The notes beneath the pieces were generated by a model, which was not told where the DNA came from, did no database searches, and was given only the letters and a program-made list of their open reading frames with translations. 32,547 nt of DNA from Ramlibacter sp. (GTDB lineage Bacteria > Pseudomonadota > Gammaproteobacteria > Burkholderiales > Burkholderiaceae_C). The DNA lies in NCBI GenBank assembly GCA_022844525.1, contig JALHLO010000015.1, positions 1 through 32,547 on the forward strand, in the 5' to 3' direction. This document shows, piece after piece, positions 1 to 7,577 of this stretch (position 1 is its first letter; each line of letters begins with the position of its first letter). The translations under genes and the position numbers were made by a program.

Positions 1-568
1 CCACCGTCGTTCCCGGACGGGCGGCGGACGCAGCGCGGCCGCCGGGGCCGGAGAACAGTTCGCGGATCAGCGCGAGCTTGGGCTGCACCGCGGTGTTGCC
101 GGAATCGAGCTGCAGGGCGCGGCTGTAGGCCTGGCTGGCCAGCTTGGCGTAGACGTCGCCGAGGTTCTCGTGCGCCGTGGCGTAGCTGGGGTTGGTGCGG
201 ATCGCCATCTCCAGCGCCGCGCGCGCCTTGTCGAAGGCGGCCTGGCCGGCGTACAGCACCGCCAGGTTGTTGTAGGGCTCGGGCAGCTCCGGGTAGTCCT
301 CGGTGAGCTTCTGGAAGGTGGTGATCGCCTCGTTGGTGCGGCCGGCTTCCGTGAGGACCACGCCGCGCAGGAAGCGCATCTGCGGGTCCTTGGGCTTGCC
401 GGCCAGGTACTGGTCGGCCCTGGTCAGCGCCTCGGCGTGCTTGCCGGAGCGCAGGAGCTGGTTCACGTCGCCGTACTCGTCGGCGCGTGCGGCGCCTCCC
501 GCCAGCAGGGCGGCGGCGAGGACGGCGAGTCCCAGGGTGTTCGGAATCTTCTGGCGCGCGAGCTTCAT
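1..568 (-). CDS. Tetratricopeptide-repeat protein, partial (3' end outside window)
   Basis: Reading leftwards from ATG at 568-566, an open frame runs off the left edge after about 189 codons. The first ~29 residues form a signal peptide (basic MKLARQK start, then an Ala/Leu-rich core ending GGAARA), so the protein is probably periplasmic. Residues ~30-160 contain TPR-like helical pairs with the typical Ala/Gly/Tyr spacing (for example PEPYNNLAVLYAGQ and TAHENLGDVYAKLA). TPR domains bind other proteins; no catalytic motif is visible and the partner is unknown. It is transcribed divergently from cysS across a 154-bp gap. The assignment to the TPR family is firm; the specific role is not known, and the C-terminus lies outside the window. 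Confidence 0.85.
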   Translation of the reverse strand, partial: MKLARQKIPNTLGLAVLAAALLAGGAARADEYGDVNQLLRSGKHAEALTRADQYLAGKPKDPQMRFLRGVVLTEAGRTNEAITTFQKLTEDYPELPEPYNNLAVLYAGQAAFDKARAALEMAIRTNPSYATAHENLGDVYAKLASQAYSRALQLDSGNTAVQPKLALIRELFSGPGGRAASAARPGTTV

Positions 569-587
569 GAGGCCTCTGGTCCAACGC

Positions 588-619
588 TTGTGAATTGCCG
601 CGAAAGGGGGCTATATACT
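588..619 (+). promoter_or_regulatory. Weak candidate cysS promoter
   Basis: The gap between the TPR gene and cysS is locally AT-richer than its surroundings. It holds a -10-like TATACT at 614-619 with a TTGTGA at 588-593; the 20-bp spacing is longer than the sigma-70 optimum of 17. The overlapping TATATA could also serve the divergent TPR gene. This is a motif match only. Confidence 0.3.
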
Positions 620-722
620 GCGTGCCGATTGTAGCCGTGGGGCCGCGCGGCGGCTCAACTTCTCCCCTCAGAACAACACCCGGCGCGCGGCCGGCGGCGC
701 GCCGCCGCGCACCCTGGACCCA

Positions 723-2096
723 ATGAGCCTGCGCATCTACAACACGCTTTCGCGTGCGATGGAGGATTTTTCCCCCCTCGAGCCCGGGCATGTCCGGATG
801 TATGTCTGCGGCATCACCGTCTACGACCTGTGCCACGTGGGCCATGCCCGCGCCGCCGTCGCCTTCGACGTGGTGCAGCGCTGGCTGAAGGCGAGCGGGT
901 ACCGCGTCACGTTCGTGCGAAACATCACGGACATCGAGGACAAGATCATCCGCAGGTCGGTCGAAAACGGGGAGACTGTCCGCTCCCTCACCGACCGCAT
1001 GATCGCCGAGATGTACCGGGACTTCGATGCGCTCGCCATCGAACGCCCGACCCACGACCCCCGCGCCACCGACTACGTGCCCCAGATGCTGGACATCGTG
1101 CGCAAGCTCGAGGACAAGGGCCTTGCCTACCGGGCGGGGGGCGACGTGAACTACGCGGTGCGCCGCTTCCCCGGCTACGGCAAGCTGTCCGGCAAGTCGC
1201 TCGACGAGCTGCATGCCGGCGAGCGCGTCGCGGTCCTGGACGGCAAGGAGGACCCGCTGGACTTCGTGCTGTGGAAGGCCGCCAAGCCCGGGGAGCCGCC
1301 GGACGCGCAATGGGACAGCGACTACGGGCGCGGCCGCCCGGGCTGGCACATCGAGTGCTCCGCCATGGCCTGCGCGCTGCTGGGGGAAACCTTCGACATC
1401 CACGGCGGCGGCGCCGACCTGCCGTTCCCGCACCACGAGAACGAGATCGCGCAGAGCGAGGGCGCCAACGGCGTGCCGCTGGCGAAGGTGTGGATGCACA
1501 ACGGCTTCGTCAACATCGACAACGAGAAGATGTCGAAGTCGCTCGGCAACTTCTTCACCATCCGCGAGGTGCTGGAGAGGTTCGACGCCGAGACCCTGCG
1601 CTTCTTCATCGTGCGCGCCCACTACCGCAGCCCGCTCAATTACAGCGACGTGCACCTGGACGACGCCCGCGGCGCGCTCAAGCGCCTGTACACGGCGCTC
1701 GATGCCGTCGCCCCGGCGGATGTGCAGGTCGACTGGAACGAGCCCCATGCGGCGCGCTTCAAGGCGGCCATGGACAGCGACTTCGGCACGCCGGAAGCGG
1801 TGGCCGTGCTGTTCGAGCTGGCGGCGGACGTGAACCGCACGAAGTCGGCGCAGCGCGCCGGGCTGCTCAAGGCGCTGGGCGCCACGCTGGGCCTCCTGCA
1901 GGGCGACCCCCGGGCCTTCCTGCAGGCCGGCGCCGCGCTCGACGAAGCCACCATCCGGCAGAGGATCGAGGCGCGCGCGGCCGCCAAGAAGTCGAAGGAT
2001 TTCGCCGAGGCCGACCGGATCCGCAAGGAGCTCCTGGACCAGGGCATCGTGCTCAAGGACTCGCCCGCCGGCACCACCTGGGAAGCGAAACAGTGA
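723..2096 (+). CDS. cysS: Cysteinyl-tRNA synthetase
   Basis: Class I aminoacyl-tRNA synthetase that charges tRNA-Cys with cysteine in the cytoplasm. It is 457 aa, close to the 461 aa of the E. coli enzyme. The N-terminal catalytic fold shows the [10 protein letters not shown] segment with the zinc-binding Cys29, the HIGH-type motif HVGH at residues 38-41, WHIECSAM and [10 protein letters not shown] (the other zinc ligands and the cysteine pocket), and KMSKS at ~269-273. The C-terminal part is the helical DALR-type anticodon-recognition region. The ATG at 723 sits just before the conserved N-terminus. The TGA overlaps the GTG start of the next gene, implying an operon with translational coupling. 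Confidence 0.98.
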   Translation: MSLRIYNTLSRAMEDFSPLEPGHVRMYVCGITVYDLCHVGHARAAVAFDVVQRWLKASGYRVTFVRNITDIEDKIIRRSVENGETVRSLTDRMIAEMYRDFDALAIERPTHDPRATDYVPQMLDIVRKLEDKGLAYRAGGDVNYAVRRFPGYGKLSGKSLDELHAGERVAVLDGKEDPLDFVLWKAAKPGEPPDAQWDSDYGRGRPGWHIECSAMACALLGETFDIHGGGADLPFPHHENEIAQSEGANGVPLAKVWMHNGFVNIDNEKMSKSLGNFFTIREVLERFDAETLRFFIVRAHYRSPLNYSDVHLDDARGALKRLYTALDAVAPADVQVDWNEPHAARFKAAMDSDFGTPEAVAVLFELAADVNRTKSAQRAGLLKALGATLGLLQGDPRAFLQAGAALDEATIRQRIEARAAAKKSKDFAEADRIRKELLDQGIVLKDSPAGTTWEAKQ

Positions 2097-2731
2097 CCGA
2101 CGGCATCGAGCTGGTCACCCCGGAATACTGGGACGAGGCACGCAAGTACCTCACGCGGCGCGACCGCGTGATGAAGCGCCTGATCCCGCAGTTCGGCAAC
2201 GCCTGCCTGCAGTCGCGCGGCGACGCCTTCACCACGCTGGCGCGCAGCATCGTCGGCCAGCAGATCTCGGTGAAGGCGGCCCAGAGCGTGTGGGACCGGT
2301 TCTCCGCGCTGCCCCGGCGCATGACGCCGGCCAACGTGCTGAAGCTGAAGGTGGACGACATGCGCGCGGCCGGCCTGTCGGCGCGCAAGATCGAGTACCT
2401 GGTGGACCTCGCCCTGCATTTCGACTCGGGCGCGATCCACGTGGACGCCTGGCGCGAGATGGACGACGAGGAGATCATCACCGAGCTGGTGGGCATCCGC
2501 GGCATCGGCCGCTGGACCGCCGAGATGTTCCTGATCTTCCACCTGATGAGGCCGAACGTGCTACCCCTGGACGACGTGGGCCTGATCACGGGCATCAGCC
2601 GGAACTACTTTTCCGGCGATCCGGTCTCCCGGAGCGACGCGCGGGAGGTGGCGGCCGCCTGGAATCCCTATTGCTCGGTCGCGACTTGGTATATTTGGCG
2701 ATCGCTCGACCCGCTGCCCGTGGCCTACTGA
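2093..2731 (+). CDS. DNA-3-methyladenine glycosylase II (AlkA superfamily)
   Basis: Base-excision repair glycosylase that removes alkylated purines such as 3-methyladenine. It starts at a GTG (2093) that overlaps the cysS stop as GTGA, giving 212 aa. The helix-hairpin-helix motif [16 protein letters not shown] lies at ~131-146. It is followed by PLDDVGL, whose second Asp (~161) aligns with the catalytic Asp238 of E. coli AlkA, and by the conserved [16 protein letters not shown] stretch matching the AlkA C-terminus. It lacks the extra N-terminal domain of E. coli AlkA, as is usual for short bacterial relatives. Coupled to cysS upstream; accA follows 40 bp later. Confidence 0.92.
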   Translation: MTDGIELVTPEYWDEARKYLTRRDRVMKRLIPQFGNACLQSRGDAFTTLARSIVGQQISVKAAQSVWDRFSALPRRMTPANVLKLKVDDMRAAGLSARKIEYLVDLALHFDSGAIHVDAWREMDDEEIITELVGIRGIGRWTAEMFLIFHLMRPNVLPLDDVGLITGISRNYFSGDPVSRSDAREVAAAWNPYCSVATWYIWRSLDPLPVAY

Positions 2732-2771
2732 CCGCGGCGAACAGGCGGGCGGCACACAGAGGAGCAAACGC

Positions 2772-3749
2772 TTGGCGAAACGAACCTTCCTGGACTTCGA
2801 GCAGCCGATCGCGGAGCTGGAGACGAAGATCGAGGAACTGCGCTACGTGCAGACCGAATCCGCCGTCGACATCTCCGACGAGATCGACCAGCTGGGGAAG
2901 AAGAGCCTCCAGCTCACCAAGGACATCTACAGCCAGCTGTCGCCGTGGCAGATCACCAAGATCGCGCGCCACCCGGAGCGGCCGTACACCATGGACTACC
3001 TCAACGAGATCTTCACGGATTTCGTCGAGATGCACGGGGACCGCCACTTCGCCGACGACCAGTCGATCGTGGGCGGCCTGGCCCGCTTCAACGGCAGCCC
3101 CTGCATGGTGCTGGGCCACCAGAAGGGCCGCGACACCAAGGAGCGGGCGCTGCGCAACTTCGGCATGAGCCGCCCCGAGGGCTACCGCAAGGCGCTGCGC
3201 CTGATGAAGACCGCCGAGAAGTTCAAGCTGCCGGTGTTCACCTTCGTCGACACGCCCGGCGCCTACCCCGGCATCGACGCCGAGGAACGCGGCCAGTCGG
3301 AGGCCATCGGCCGCAACATCTACGAGATGGCGCAGCTGGAAGTGCCGATCATCACCACCATCATCGGCGAGGGCGGCTCCGGCGGCGCGCTGGCGATCTC
3401 GGTGGCCGACCAGGTGCTGATGCTGCAGTATTCGATCTACTCGGTGATCAGCCCCGAGGGCTGCGCCTCGATCCTCTGGAAGTCTTCCGAGAAGGCGCAG
3501 GACGCGGCCGACGCCATGGGCATCACGGCGCACCGCCTGAAGGCCCTGGGCCTGATCGACAAGATCGTGAACGAGCCCGTGGGCGGCGCGCATCGCGACC
3601 ACAAGCAGATGGCGGCTTTCCTCAAGCGCGGCCTGAACGACGCGTGGCGGCAGGTGAGCGACCTGAAGGTGCGCGAACTGCTGGACCGGCGCTACGAGCG
3701 GCTGCAAAGCTATGGCCGCTACTCCGACACCAAGGCGGAATCTGCCTGA
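2772..3749 (+). CDS. accA: Acetyl-CoA carboxylase carboxyltransferase subunit alpha
   Basis: Alpha subunit of the carboxyltransferase half-reaction of acetyl-CoA carboxylase, moving CO2 from biotin-carboxyl carrier protein to acetyl-CoA to give malonyl-CoA, the first step of fatty acid synthesis. It is 325 aa; the family is ~320. The N-terminal helix [17 protein letters not shown] is typical, followed by the crotonase-like fold with [16 protein letters not shown] and [11 protein letters not shown] (oxyanion and CoA-binding loops). The start is a rare TTG at 2772 preceded by AGAGGAG at 2758-2764, which fixes it; no ATG is available at that place. The TTG may limit expression of this dosage-sensitive subunit. 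Confidence 0.97.
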   Translation: MAKRTFLDFEQPIAELETKIEELRYVQTESAVDISDEIDQLGKKSLQLTKDIYSQLSPWQITKIARHPERPYTMDYLNEIFTDFVEMHGDRHFADDQSIVGGLARFNGSPCMVLGHQKGRDTKERALRNFGMSRPEGYRKALRLMKTAEKFKLPVFTFVDTPGAYPGIDAEERGQSEAIGRNIYEMAQLEVPIITTIIGEGGSGGALAISVADQVLMLQYSIYSVISPEGCASILWKSSEKAQDAADAMGITAHRLKALGLIDKIVNEPVGGAHRDHKQMAAFLKRGLNDAWRQVSDLKVRELLDRRYERLQSYGRYSDTKAESA

Positions 3750-4689
3750 TCTTCCCGGCAACCCGGCGGCCGCAGCGCTGGCCGGGTTGCAGCTGCCCCT
3801 GCCGCTGGCCGTGGCCTACAGCGGCGGCGCCGATTCCACCGTGCTCCTGCTGGCCGCCGTGCAAAGGTGGCCGGACCAGGTGCAGGCCATCCACGTCCAC
3901 CACGGGCTGCAGGATGCCGCCGACGCCTTCGCTGAACATTGCCGGCAGGTCTGCGCGCAGCTCGGAGTGCCGCTGCAGGTGCGGCGGGTCAACGCCCGGC
4001 ACCTGCCCGGCGAAAGCCCGGAGGACGCCGCGCGGCAGGCGCGCTACCAGGCGCTGGCGCGCGCCGCGCGCGATGCGGACTTGAAGGCGGTGCTGCTCGG
4101 ACAGCACGCCGACGACCAGGTGGAGACGCTGCTGCTGGCCCTGAGCCGCGGCGCGGGGCTGCCGGGCCTGGCGGCGATGCCGCCGGTGTTCCAGCGCGAC
4201 GGCATGGTGTTCGTGCGGCCGCTGCTGGCGCTGGGCGCGCAGGCGATTCGCGATTGGGTCGCGGAGCAGGGGATCGCGGTGGTGGAGGATCCCACCAACG
4301 CCGACACCTCCTTCACGCGCAACCGCATCCGGCACGTGCTGCTGCCGGCGCTGCAGGAGTGCTTCCCGCAGTACCGCGAGACCTTCGCGCGGTCCTCGCG
4401 CCATGCCGCGCAGGCGCAGGAACTGCTGGAGTCCGTCGCCGGGGAAGACCTCGCGCGCATGGGCGGCACGCCGGCGATCACGGCGCTGCAGGCGCTGCCG
4501 CGCGCGCGCCAGGGCAACGTGCTGCGGCACTGGCTGCGCAGTGCGCATGCGGCGAGCGCGAGCGCCGCGCAGCTCGAAGAGTTGCTGGACCAGGTGGCGG
4601 ACTGCACGACGCGCGGGCACCGCATCCACATCAAGGTGGGCGAGGGCTTCGTGGTGCGGCACGGCGAGCGCCTGACGTACCAGTCCTGA
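3712..4689 (+). CDS. tilS: tRNA(Ile)-lysidine synthetase
   Basis: Converts the wobble C34 of tRNA-Ile2 (CAU anticodon) to lysidine with ATP and lysine, so that it reads AUA. The PP-loop ATPase signature SGGADS is at residues 37-42, [28 protein letters not shown] follows (~120-150), and the NRIRHVLLP motif characteristic of TilS lies near 205. The protein is 325 aa and lacks the long C-terminal domain of the 432-aa E. coli enzyme; shorter TilS proteins are known in other bacteria. The ATG at 3712 lies inside accA (38-bp overlap). No later ATG precedes the P-loop, so this start is the simplest, but its ribosome-binding site is poor. Confidence 0.93.
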   Translation: MAATPTPRRNLPDLPGNPAAAALAGLQLPLPLAVAYSGGADSTVLLLAAVQRWPDQVQAIHVHHGLQDAADAFAEHCRQVCAQLGVPLQVRRVNARHLPGESPEDAARQARYQALARAARDADLKAVLLGQHADDQVETLLLALSRGAGLPGLAAMPPVFQRDGMVFVRPLLALGAQAIRDWVAEQGIAVVEDPTNADTSFTRNRIRHVLLPALQECFPQYRETFARSSRHAAQAQELLESVAGEDLARMGGTPAITALQALPRARQGNVLRHWLRSAHAASASAAQLEELLDQVADCTTRGHRIHIKVGEGFVVRHGERLTYQS

Positions 4690-4707
4690 GGCGGCGGGGC
4701 CCCTAGG

Positions 4708-4713
4708 TATAAT
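4708..4713 (+). promoter_or_regulatory. Candidate -10 element for lysC
   Basis: A perfect TATAAT, preceded by GG, at 4708-4713 in the 99-bp tilS-lysC gap. No convincing -35 hexamer is seen 16-18 bp upstream. It would give a ~70-nt leader before the lysC ATG at 4789. Confidence 0.5.
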
Positions 4714-4788
4714 CCCGCGGTTCCGCTCGCCCGTGCGTGCGGGACCTCCGCCTCCGGCCGCCCTGCGGCCTCCTCACTCCCCGTTCCG

Positions 4789-6057
4789 ATGGCATTGATC
4801 GTTCACAAATACGGCGGCACGTCGATGGGCTCGACCGAGCGCATCCGCAACGTCGCCAAGCGCGTCGCGAAGTGGGCGCGCGCCGGCCACCAGATGGTCG
4901 TGGTGCCCAGCGCCATGAGCGGCGAGACCAACCGCCTGCTCGGCCTGGCCAAGGAGCTCCAGCCCGCCCGCGCCGACGACGCCGTGCTGCGCGAGCTCGA
5001 CATGCTGGCTTCCACCGGCGAACAAGTCTCCGTCGGGCTGCTGGCCCTGGCGCTGCAGGCCGAGGGCGTGCCCGCCGTGAGCTACGCCGGCTGGCAGGTT
5101 CCGGTGCGCACCAACAGCGCCTACACCAAGGCCCGCATCGAGTCGATCGACGACGCGCGCGTGCGCAAGGACCTGCAGGCCGGCAAGGTGGTGATCATCA
5201 CCGGCTTCCAGGGCGTCGACGACGCGGGCAACATCACCACGCTGGGCCGCGGCGGCAGCGACACCTCCGCCGTGGCGGTGGCGGCGGCGCTCAAGGCGGC
5301 CGAGTGCCTGATCTACACCGACGTGGACGGCGTCTACACGACCGACCCGCGCGTGGTGCCGGAAGCGCGGCGCCTGTCCACCGTCAGCTTCGAGGAAATG
5401 CTGGAAATGGCCTCCATGGGGTCCAAGGTCCTGCAGATCCGTTCGGTCGAATTCGCGGGCAAGTACCAGGTTCCGCTGCGCGTGCTCTCCAGCTTCACCC
5501 CGTGGGACATCCCCATCGAGGAGGAGGCGACCTCCGGCACGCTGATCACTTTTGAGGAAGACGAGAAAATGGAACAAGCCGTGGTCTCCGGCATCGCGTT
5601 CAACCGCGACGAAGCCAAGATTTCCATCCTGGGCGTGCCCGACCGCCCCGGCATCGCGTACCAGATCCTCGGCGCCGTGGCGGACGCCAACATCGAGGTG
5701 GACGTGATCATCCAGAACGTCTCCCACGACGGCAAGACCGACTTCAGCTTCACGGTGCACCGCAACGACTACGCGCGCACGGTGGACGTGCTCAAGAGCA
5801 AGGTGGTCCCGGCGCTGGGCACCGACCGCGTCGAGGGCGACACCCGCATCTGCAAGGTGTCCATCGTCGGCATCGGCATGCGCAGCCACGTCGGCATCGC
5901 CTCGCGCATGTTCCGCGCGCTGTCGGAAGAGGGCATCAACATCCAGATGATCTCCACGAGCGAGATCAAGACTTCCGTCGTGATCGACGAGAAGTACATG
6001 GAGCTGGCGGTGCGGGCGCTGCACCGCGCCTTCGACCTGGACCAGCCGGCCGGGTAA
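4789..6057 (+). CDS. lysC: Aspartate kinase
   Basis: Phosphorylates aspartate to aspartyl-phosphate, the entry to lysine, threonine, methionine and diaminopimelate synthesis. It is 422 aa, a monofunctional enzyme. The kinase domain begins KYGGTSMGS (7-15), with GRGGSDTSAVAVA and YTDVDGVYTTDPR further on. The C-terminal ~160 residues are two ACT domains (SILGVPDRPG and SIVGIGMRSHVG) that bind effector lysine/threonine. The in-frame Met261 (ATG 5569) begins the segment MEQAVVSGIAF. This is the position where the separate beta subunit starts in Corynebacterium and Bacillus lysine-sensitive kinases, and it has an upstream GAGGA. It has its own candidate promoter and is followed by tRNA-Ser. Confidence 0.97.
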   Translation: MALIVHKYGGTSMGSTERIRNVAKRVAKWARAGHQMVVVPSAMSGETNRLLGLAKELQPARADDAVLRELDMLASTGEQVSVGLLALALQAEGVPAVSYAGWQVPVRTNSAYTKARIESIDDARVRKDLQAGKVVIITGFQGVDDAGNITTLGRGGSDTSAVAVAAALKAAECLIYTDVDGVYTTDPRVVPEARRLSTVSFEEMLEMASMGSKVLQIRSVEFAGKYQVPLRVLSSFTPWDIPIEEEATSGTLITFEEDEKMEQAVVSGIAFNRDEAKISILGVPDRPGIAYQILGAVADANIEVDVIIQNVSHDGKTDFSFTVHRNDYARTVDVLKSKVVPALGTDRVEGDTRICKVSIVGIGMRSHVGIASRMFRALSEEGINIQMISTSEIKTSVVIDEKYMELAVRALHRAFDLDQPAG

Positions 6058-6080
6058 ACGCCCCGGGCGCCTGCCCGGCC

Positions 6081-6100
6081 GTCCCCGCGCAGGCGGGGAC
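6081..6100. repeat. Perfect 8-bp-stem palindrome between lysC and tRNA-Ser
   Basis: GTCCCCGC, loop GCAG, GCGGGGAC forms a perfect hairpin with no T-tract, so it is not a standard terminator. A second hairpin (CCGGGC-GCCT-GCCCGG) lies immediately upstream at 6063-6078. They may limit read-through from lysC or protect its 3' end. Confidence 0.55.
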
Positions 6101-6114
6101 CCGGGAGGTTCGGG

Positions 6115-6120
6115 TATCAT
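6115..6120 (+). promoter_or_regulatory. Candidate -10 for tRNA-Ser
   Basis: TATCAT at 6115-6120 lies 10 bp before the first base of the mature tRNA, a distance expected for a tRNA promoter with a very short leader. No clear TTGACA-like -35 is present in the GC-rich upstream sequence. Confidence 0.4.
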
Positions 6121-6130
6121 CCAAGCCTTC

Positions 6131-6224
6131 GGAGCGATGACCGAGTGGCCGAAGGTGCTCCCCTGCTAAGGGAGTATGCGGGCAAAAACCTGCATCGAGG
6201 GTTCGAATCCCTCTCGCTCCGCCA
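6131..6224 (+). tRNA. tRNA-Ser (anticodon GCU)
   Basis: The cloverleaf can be folded by eye. The acceptor stem pairs GGAGCGA (6131-6137) with TCGCTCC (6214-6220), followed by discriminator G6221 and an encoded CCA (6222-6224). The anticodon stem is CTCCC/GGGAG (6158-6162 and 6170-6174) with loop CTGCTAA; the anticodon GCT at 6165-6167 reads AGC/AGU serine codons. A long variable arm follows (class II tRNA), as required for serine. The T-loop GGTTCGAATCC is at 6200-6210. Confidence 0.98.
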
Positions 6225-6232
6225 AGACACAG

Positions 6233-6259
6233 AACCCGCCGCAAGGCGGGTTTTGTTTT
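6233..6259 (+). terminator. Rho-independent terminator after tRNA-Ser
   Basis: AACCCGCC, loop GCAA, GGCGGGTT followed by TTGTTTTG: an 8-bp stem with a stable GNRA loop and a T-rich tail, 9 bp after the tRNA CCA end. Confidence 0.9.
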
Positions 6260-6285
6260 GGGCGGCCGATCCGCGAGACGACATG

Positions 6286-6316
6286 ACCCGCCGTGCAGGC
6301 GGGTTTTTTGCTTTTT
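6286..6316 (+). terminator. Second terminator hairpin in series
   Basis: ACCCGCC, loop GTGCA, GGCGGGT followed by TTTTT-G-C-TTTTT. The stem sequence is nearly the same as that of the first terminator, suggesting duplication. It gives back-up termination before the cytochrome locus. Confidence 0.8.
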
Positions 6317-6439
6317 GGCTTCGCCTCGACGAAACCTGCCATCTGGCGGGTTTCGGTGGCTGGAGGGCCTGCCCGCATTCCCGTTCTTGACGATGGCGTT
6401 CCCGTTTTCGGGAGTGTGGCCTTCCTGCGGCGAAGGTAG

Positions 6440-6453
6440 CTGACCCACATCAA
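6440..6453 (+). promoter_or_regulatory. FNR/Anr-like box upstream of the decaheme cytochrome gene
   Basis: CTGACCCACATCAA matches the FNR consensus TTGAT-N4-ATCAA at 8 of 10 positions, with a perfect right half. It resembles the better site before the monoheme cytochrome: 13 of 15 bases are identical when the following G is included. A -10-like TTATCT at 6493-6498 would place the box near -58, roughly a class I position. Functional status is inferred. Confidence 0.45.
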
Positions 6454-6546
6454 GCAAGTGGCAAAAGCTGGGCCGGAGCAGCACTGGTTTTCTTATCTCT
6501 GCCTTAAGGTGCACGGTAACAAGTGGCGACAAGGAGCGAGGTGACC

Positions 6547-7548
6547 ATGAACAACATCCGAAAGGCGCTGGGGGTGCTCGCACTCCTGTTCGGCGCCGCA
6601 AGCACGGCGCCGGCCCTGGCCGCACCCAACAACCTGCCCGAACTCGGCGCGGGTCCGGCGGCCAAGGCCGCCATCGCGCAGGACAAGCTGCGCAAGGACG
6701 CCGTGTGCACCCGCTGCCACGACGAGACGGAGCAGGCACCGATCCTGTCCCTGTACCAGACCAAGCACGGTGTGCGCGGCGATGCCCGCACGCCCTCGTG
6801 CCAGTCCTGCCACGGGGAGAGCGACGCGCACGTCAAGGCACCCAGCGGCGGCGGCACCGGCGGCAAGCGACCGCCGCCGGACGTGCAGTTCAAGAAGGGC
6901 GGCGCCTACCCGGTGTCGCACGACAAGGCGCGCGGCCAGACCTGCCTGACCTGCCACGACGGCGGCAACCGCACCCACTGGGACGGCGCGCAGCATGACC
7001 GCAGCGGCGTCGCCTGCAACGACTGCCACCAGGTGCACAAGCCGAAGGACCGGATGCTGGCCAAGGCCACGCAACCGGAGGTCTGCTACACCTGCCACAA
7101 GAAGCAGCGCGCCGAAACGCACCGGGTGTCCACGCATCCGATCGACGCCGGCAAGGTCACCTGCTCGGACTGCCACAACCCGCACGGTTCCACCGGCGAG
7201 AAGCTGGTGAAGAAGAACAACGTCAACGAGACCTGCTTCAGCTGCCACGCCGAGAAGCGCGGCCCCTTCCTGTGGCAGCACACCTCGGCCAACGACGACT
7301 GCATGAACTGCCACACGCCGCACGGCTCCACGGTGTCGCCGCTGCTGAAGGCGCGCGGCCCCTGGCTGTGCCAGCAGTGCCACGGCGAGGTCGCCCAGCA
7401 TCCGGGCGCCATCTACAGCGGCGCCAGCATCCCCGGCGGTCCGCAGGGAGCCCAGCCGCCCTCGCAGATCGCCTTCCGCGGCTGCGTGAACTGCCACAAC
7501 GCGATCCACGGGTCCAACCACCCGGCCGGCCGCTCGTTCCTGCGCTAG
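6547..7548 (+). CDS. mtoA: Decaheme c-type cytochrome, MtrA/MtoA/DmsE family
   Basis: Periplasmic multiheme cytochrome that sits inside the outer-membrane porin and passes electrons across the outer membrane. It is 333 aa, the same length as Shewanella MtrA. The signal peptide is residues 1-~25 (NNIRKALGV...PALA). Ten CXXCH heme sites start at residues 54, 85, 133, 157, 180, 206, 230, 252, 275 and 313. The ATG at 6547 is preferred over the GTG at 6523 because it begins the signal peptide and has GAGG five bases upstream. The porin gene follows 29 bp later. DmsE-type paralogs serve extracellular DMSO reduction, but no dmsAB lies here. With the linked cymA and monoheme genes the closest named layout is mtoA-mtoB-cymA-mtoD. 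Direction of electron flow cannot be read from sequence. Confidence 0.95.
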   Translation: MNNIRKALGVLALLFGAASTAPALAAPNNLPELGAGPAAKAAIAQDKLRKDAVCTRCHDETEQAPILSLYQTKHGVRGDARTPSCQSCHGESDAHVKAPSGGGTGGKRPPPDVQFKKGGAYPVSHDKARGQTCLTCHDGGNRTHWDGAQHDRSGVACNDCHQVHKPKDRMLAKATQPEVCYTCHKKQRAETHRVSTHPIDAGKVTCSDCHNPHGSTGEKLVKKNNVNETCFSCHAEKRGPFLWQHTSANDDCMNCHTPHGSTVSPLLKARGPWLCQQCHGEVAQHPGAIYSGASIPGGPQGAQPPSQIAFRGCVNCHNAIHGSNHPAGRSFLR

Positions 7549-7577
7549 CGCACGGCAAGAAAGACAGGAGAAGAGAA

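Larger units (their letters stand above)
6225..6546. other. 322-bp non-coding interval between tRNA-Ser and the cytochrome locus
   Basis: This interval contains no credible gene. From left to right it holds two terminators, a third hairpin (GAAACCTGCC, loop ATCT, GGCGGGTTTC, 6331-6354, no T-tail), an FNR-like box (6440-6453), a TTATCT -10-like element (6493-6498), and the ribosome-binding site of the decaheme cytochrome. Short open frames here translate the tRNA or hairpins and are not believable. Confidence 0.75.

Noticed and set aside
6166-6453. Small ORFs overlapping the tRNA-Ser gene on both strands
   Set aside because: They translate the tRNA and terminator sequence, a common false ORF in GC-rich genomes.
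6523-6546. Upstream GTG start for the decaheme cytochrome
   Set aside because: It would put eight polar residues before the signal peptide; ATG 6547 has a better-spaced GAGG and begins a standard signal sequence.
6547-7548. Calling the decaheme protein a DMSO-respiration DmsE
   Set aside because: No DmsA/DmsB or molybdoenzyme is in the window and the linked CymA-type and monoheme genes match the Mto layout; DmsE remains a database-style family name only.
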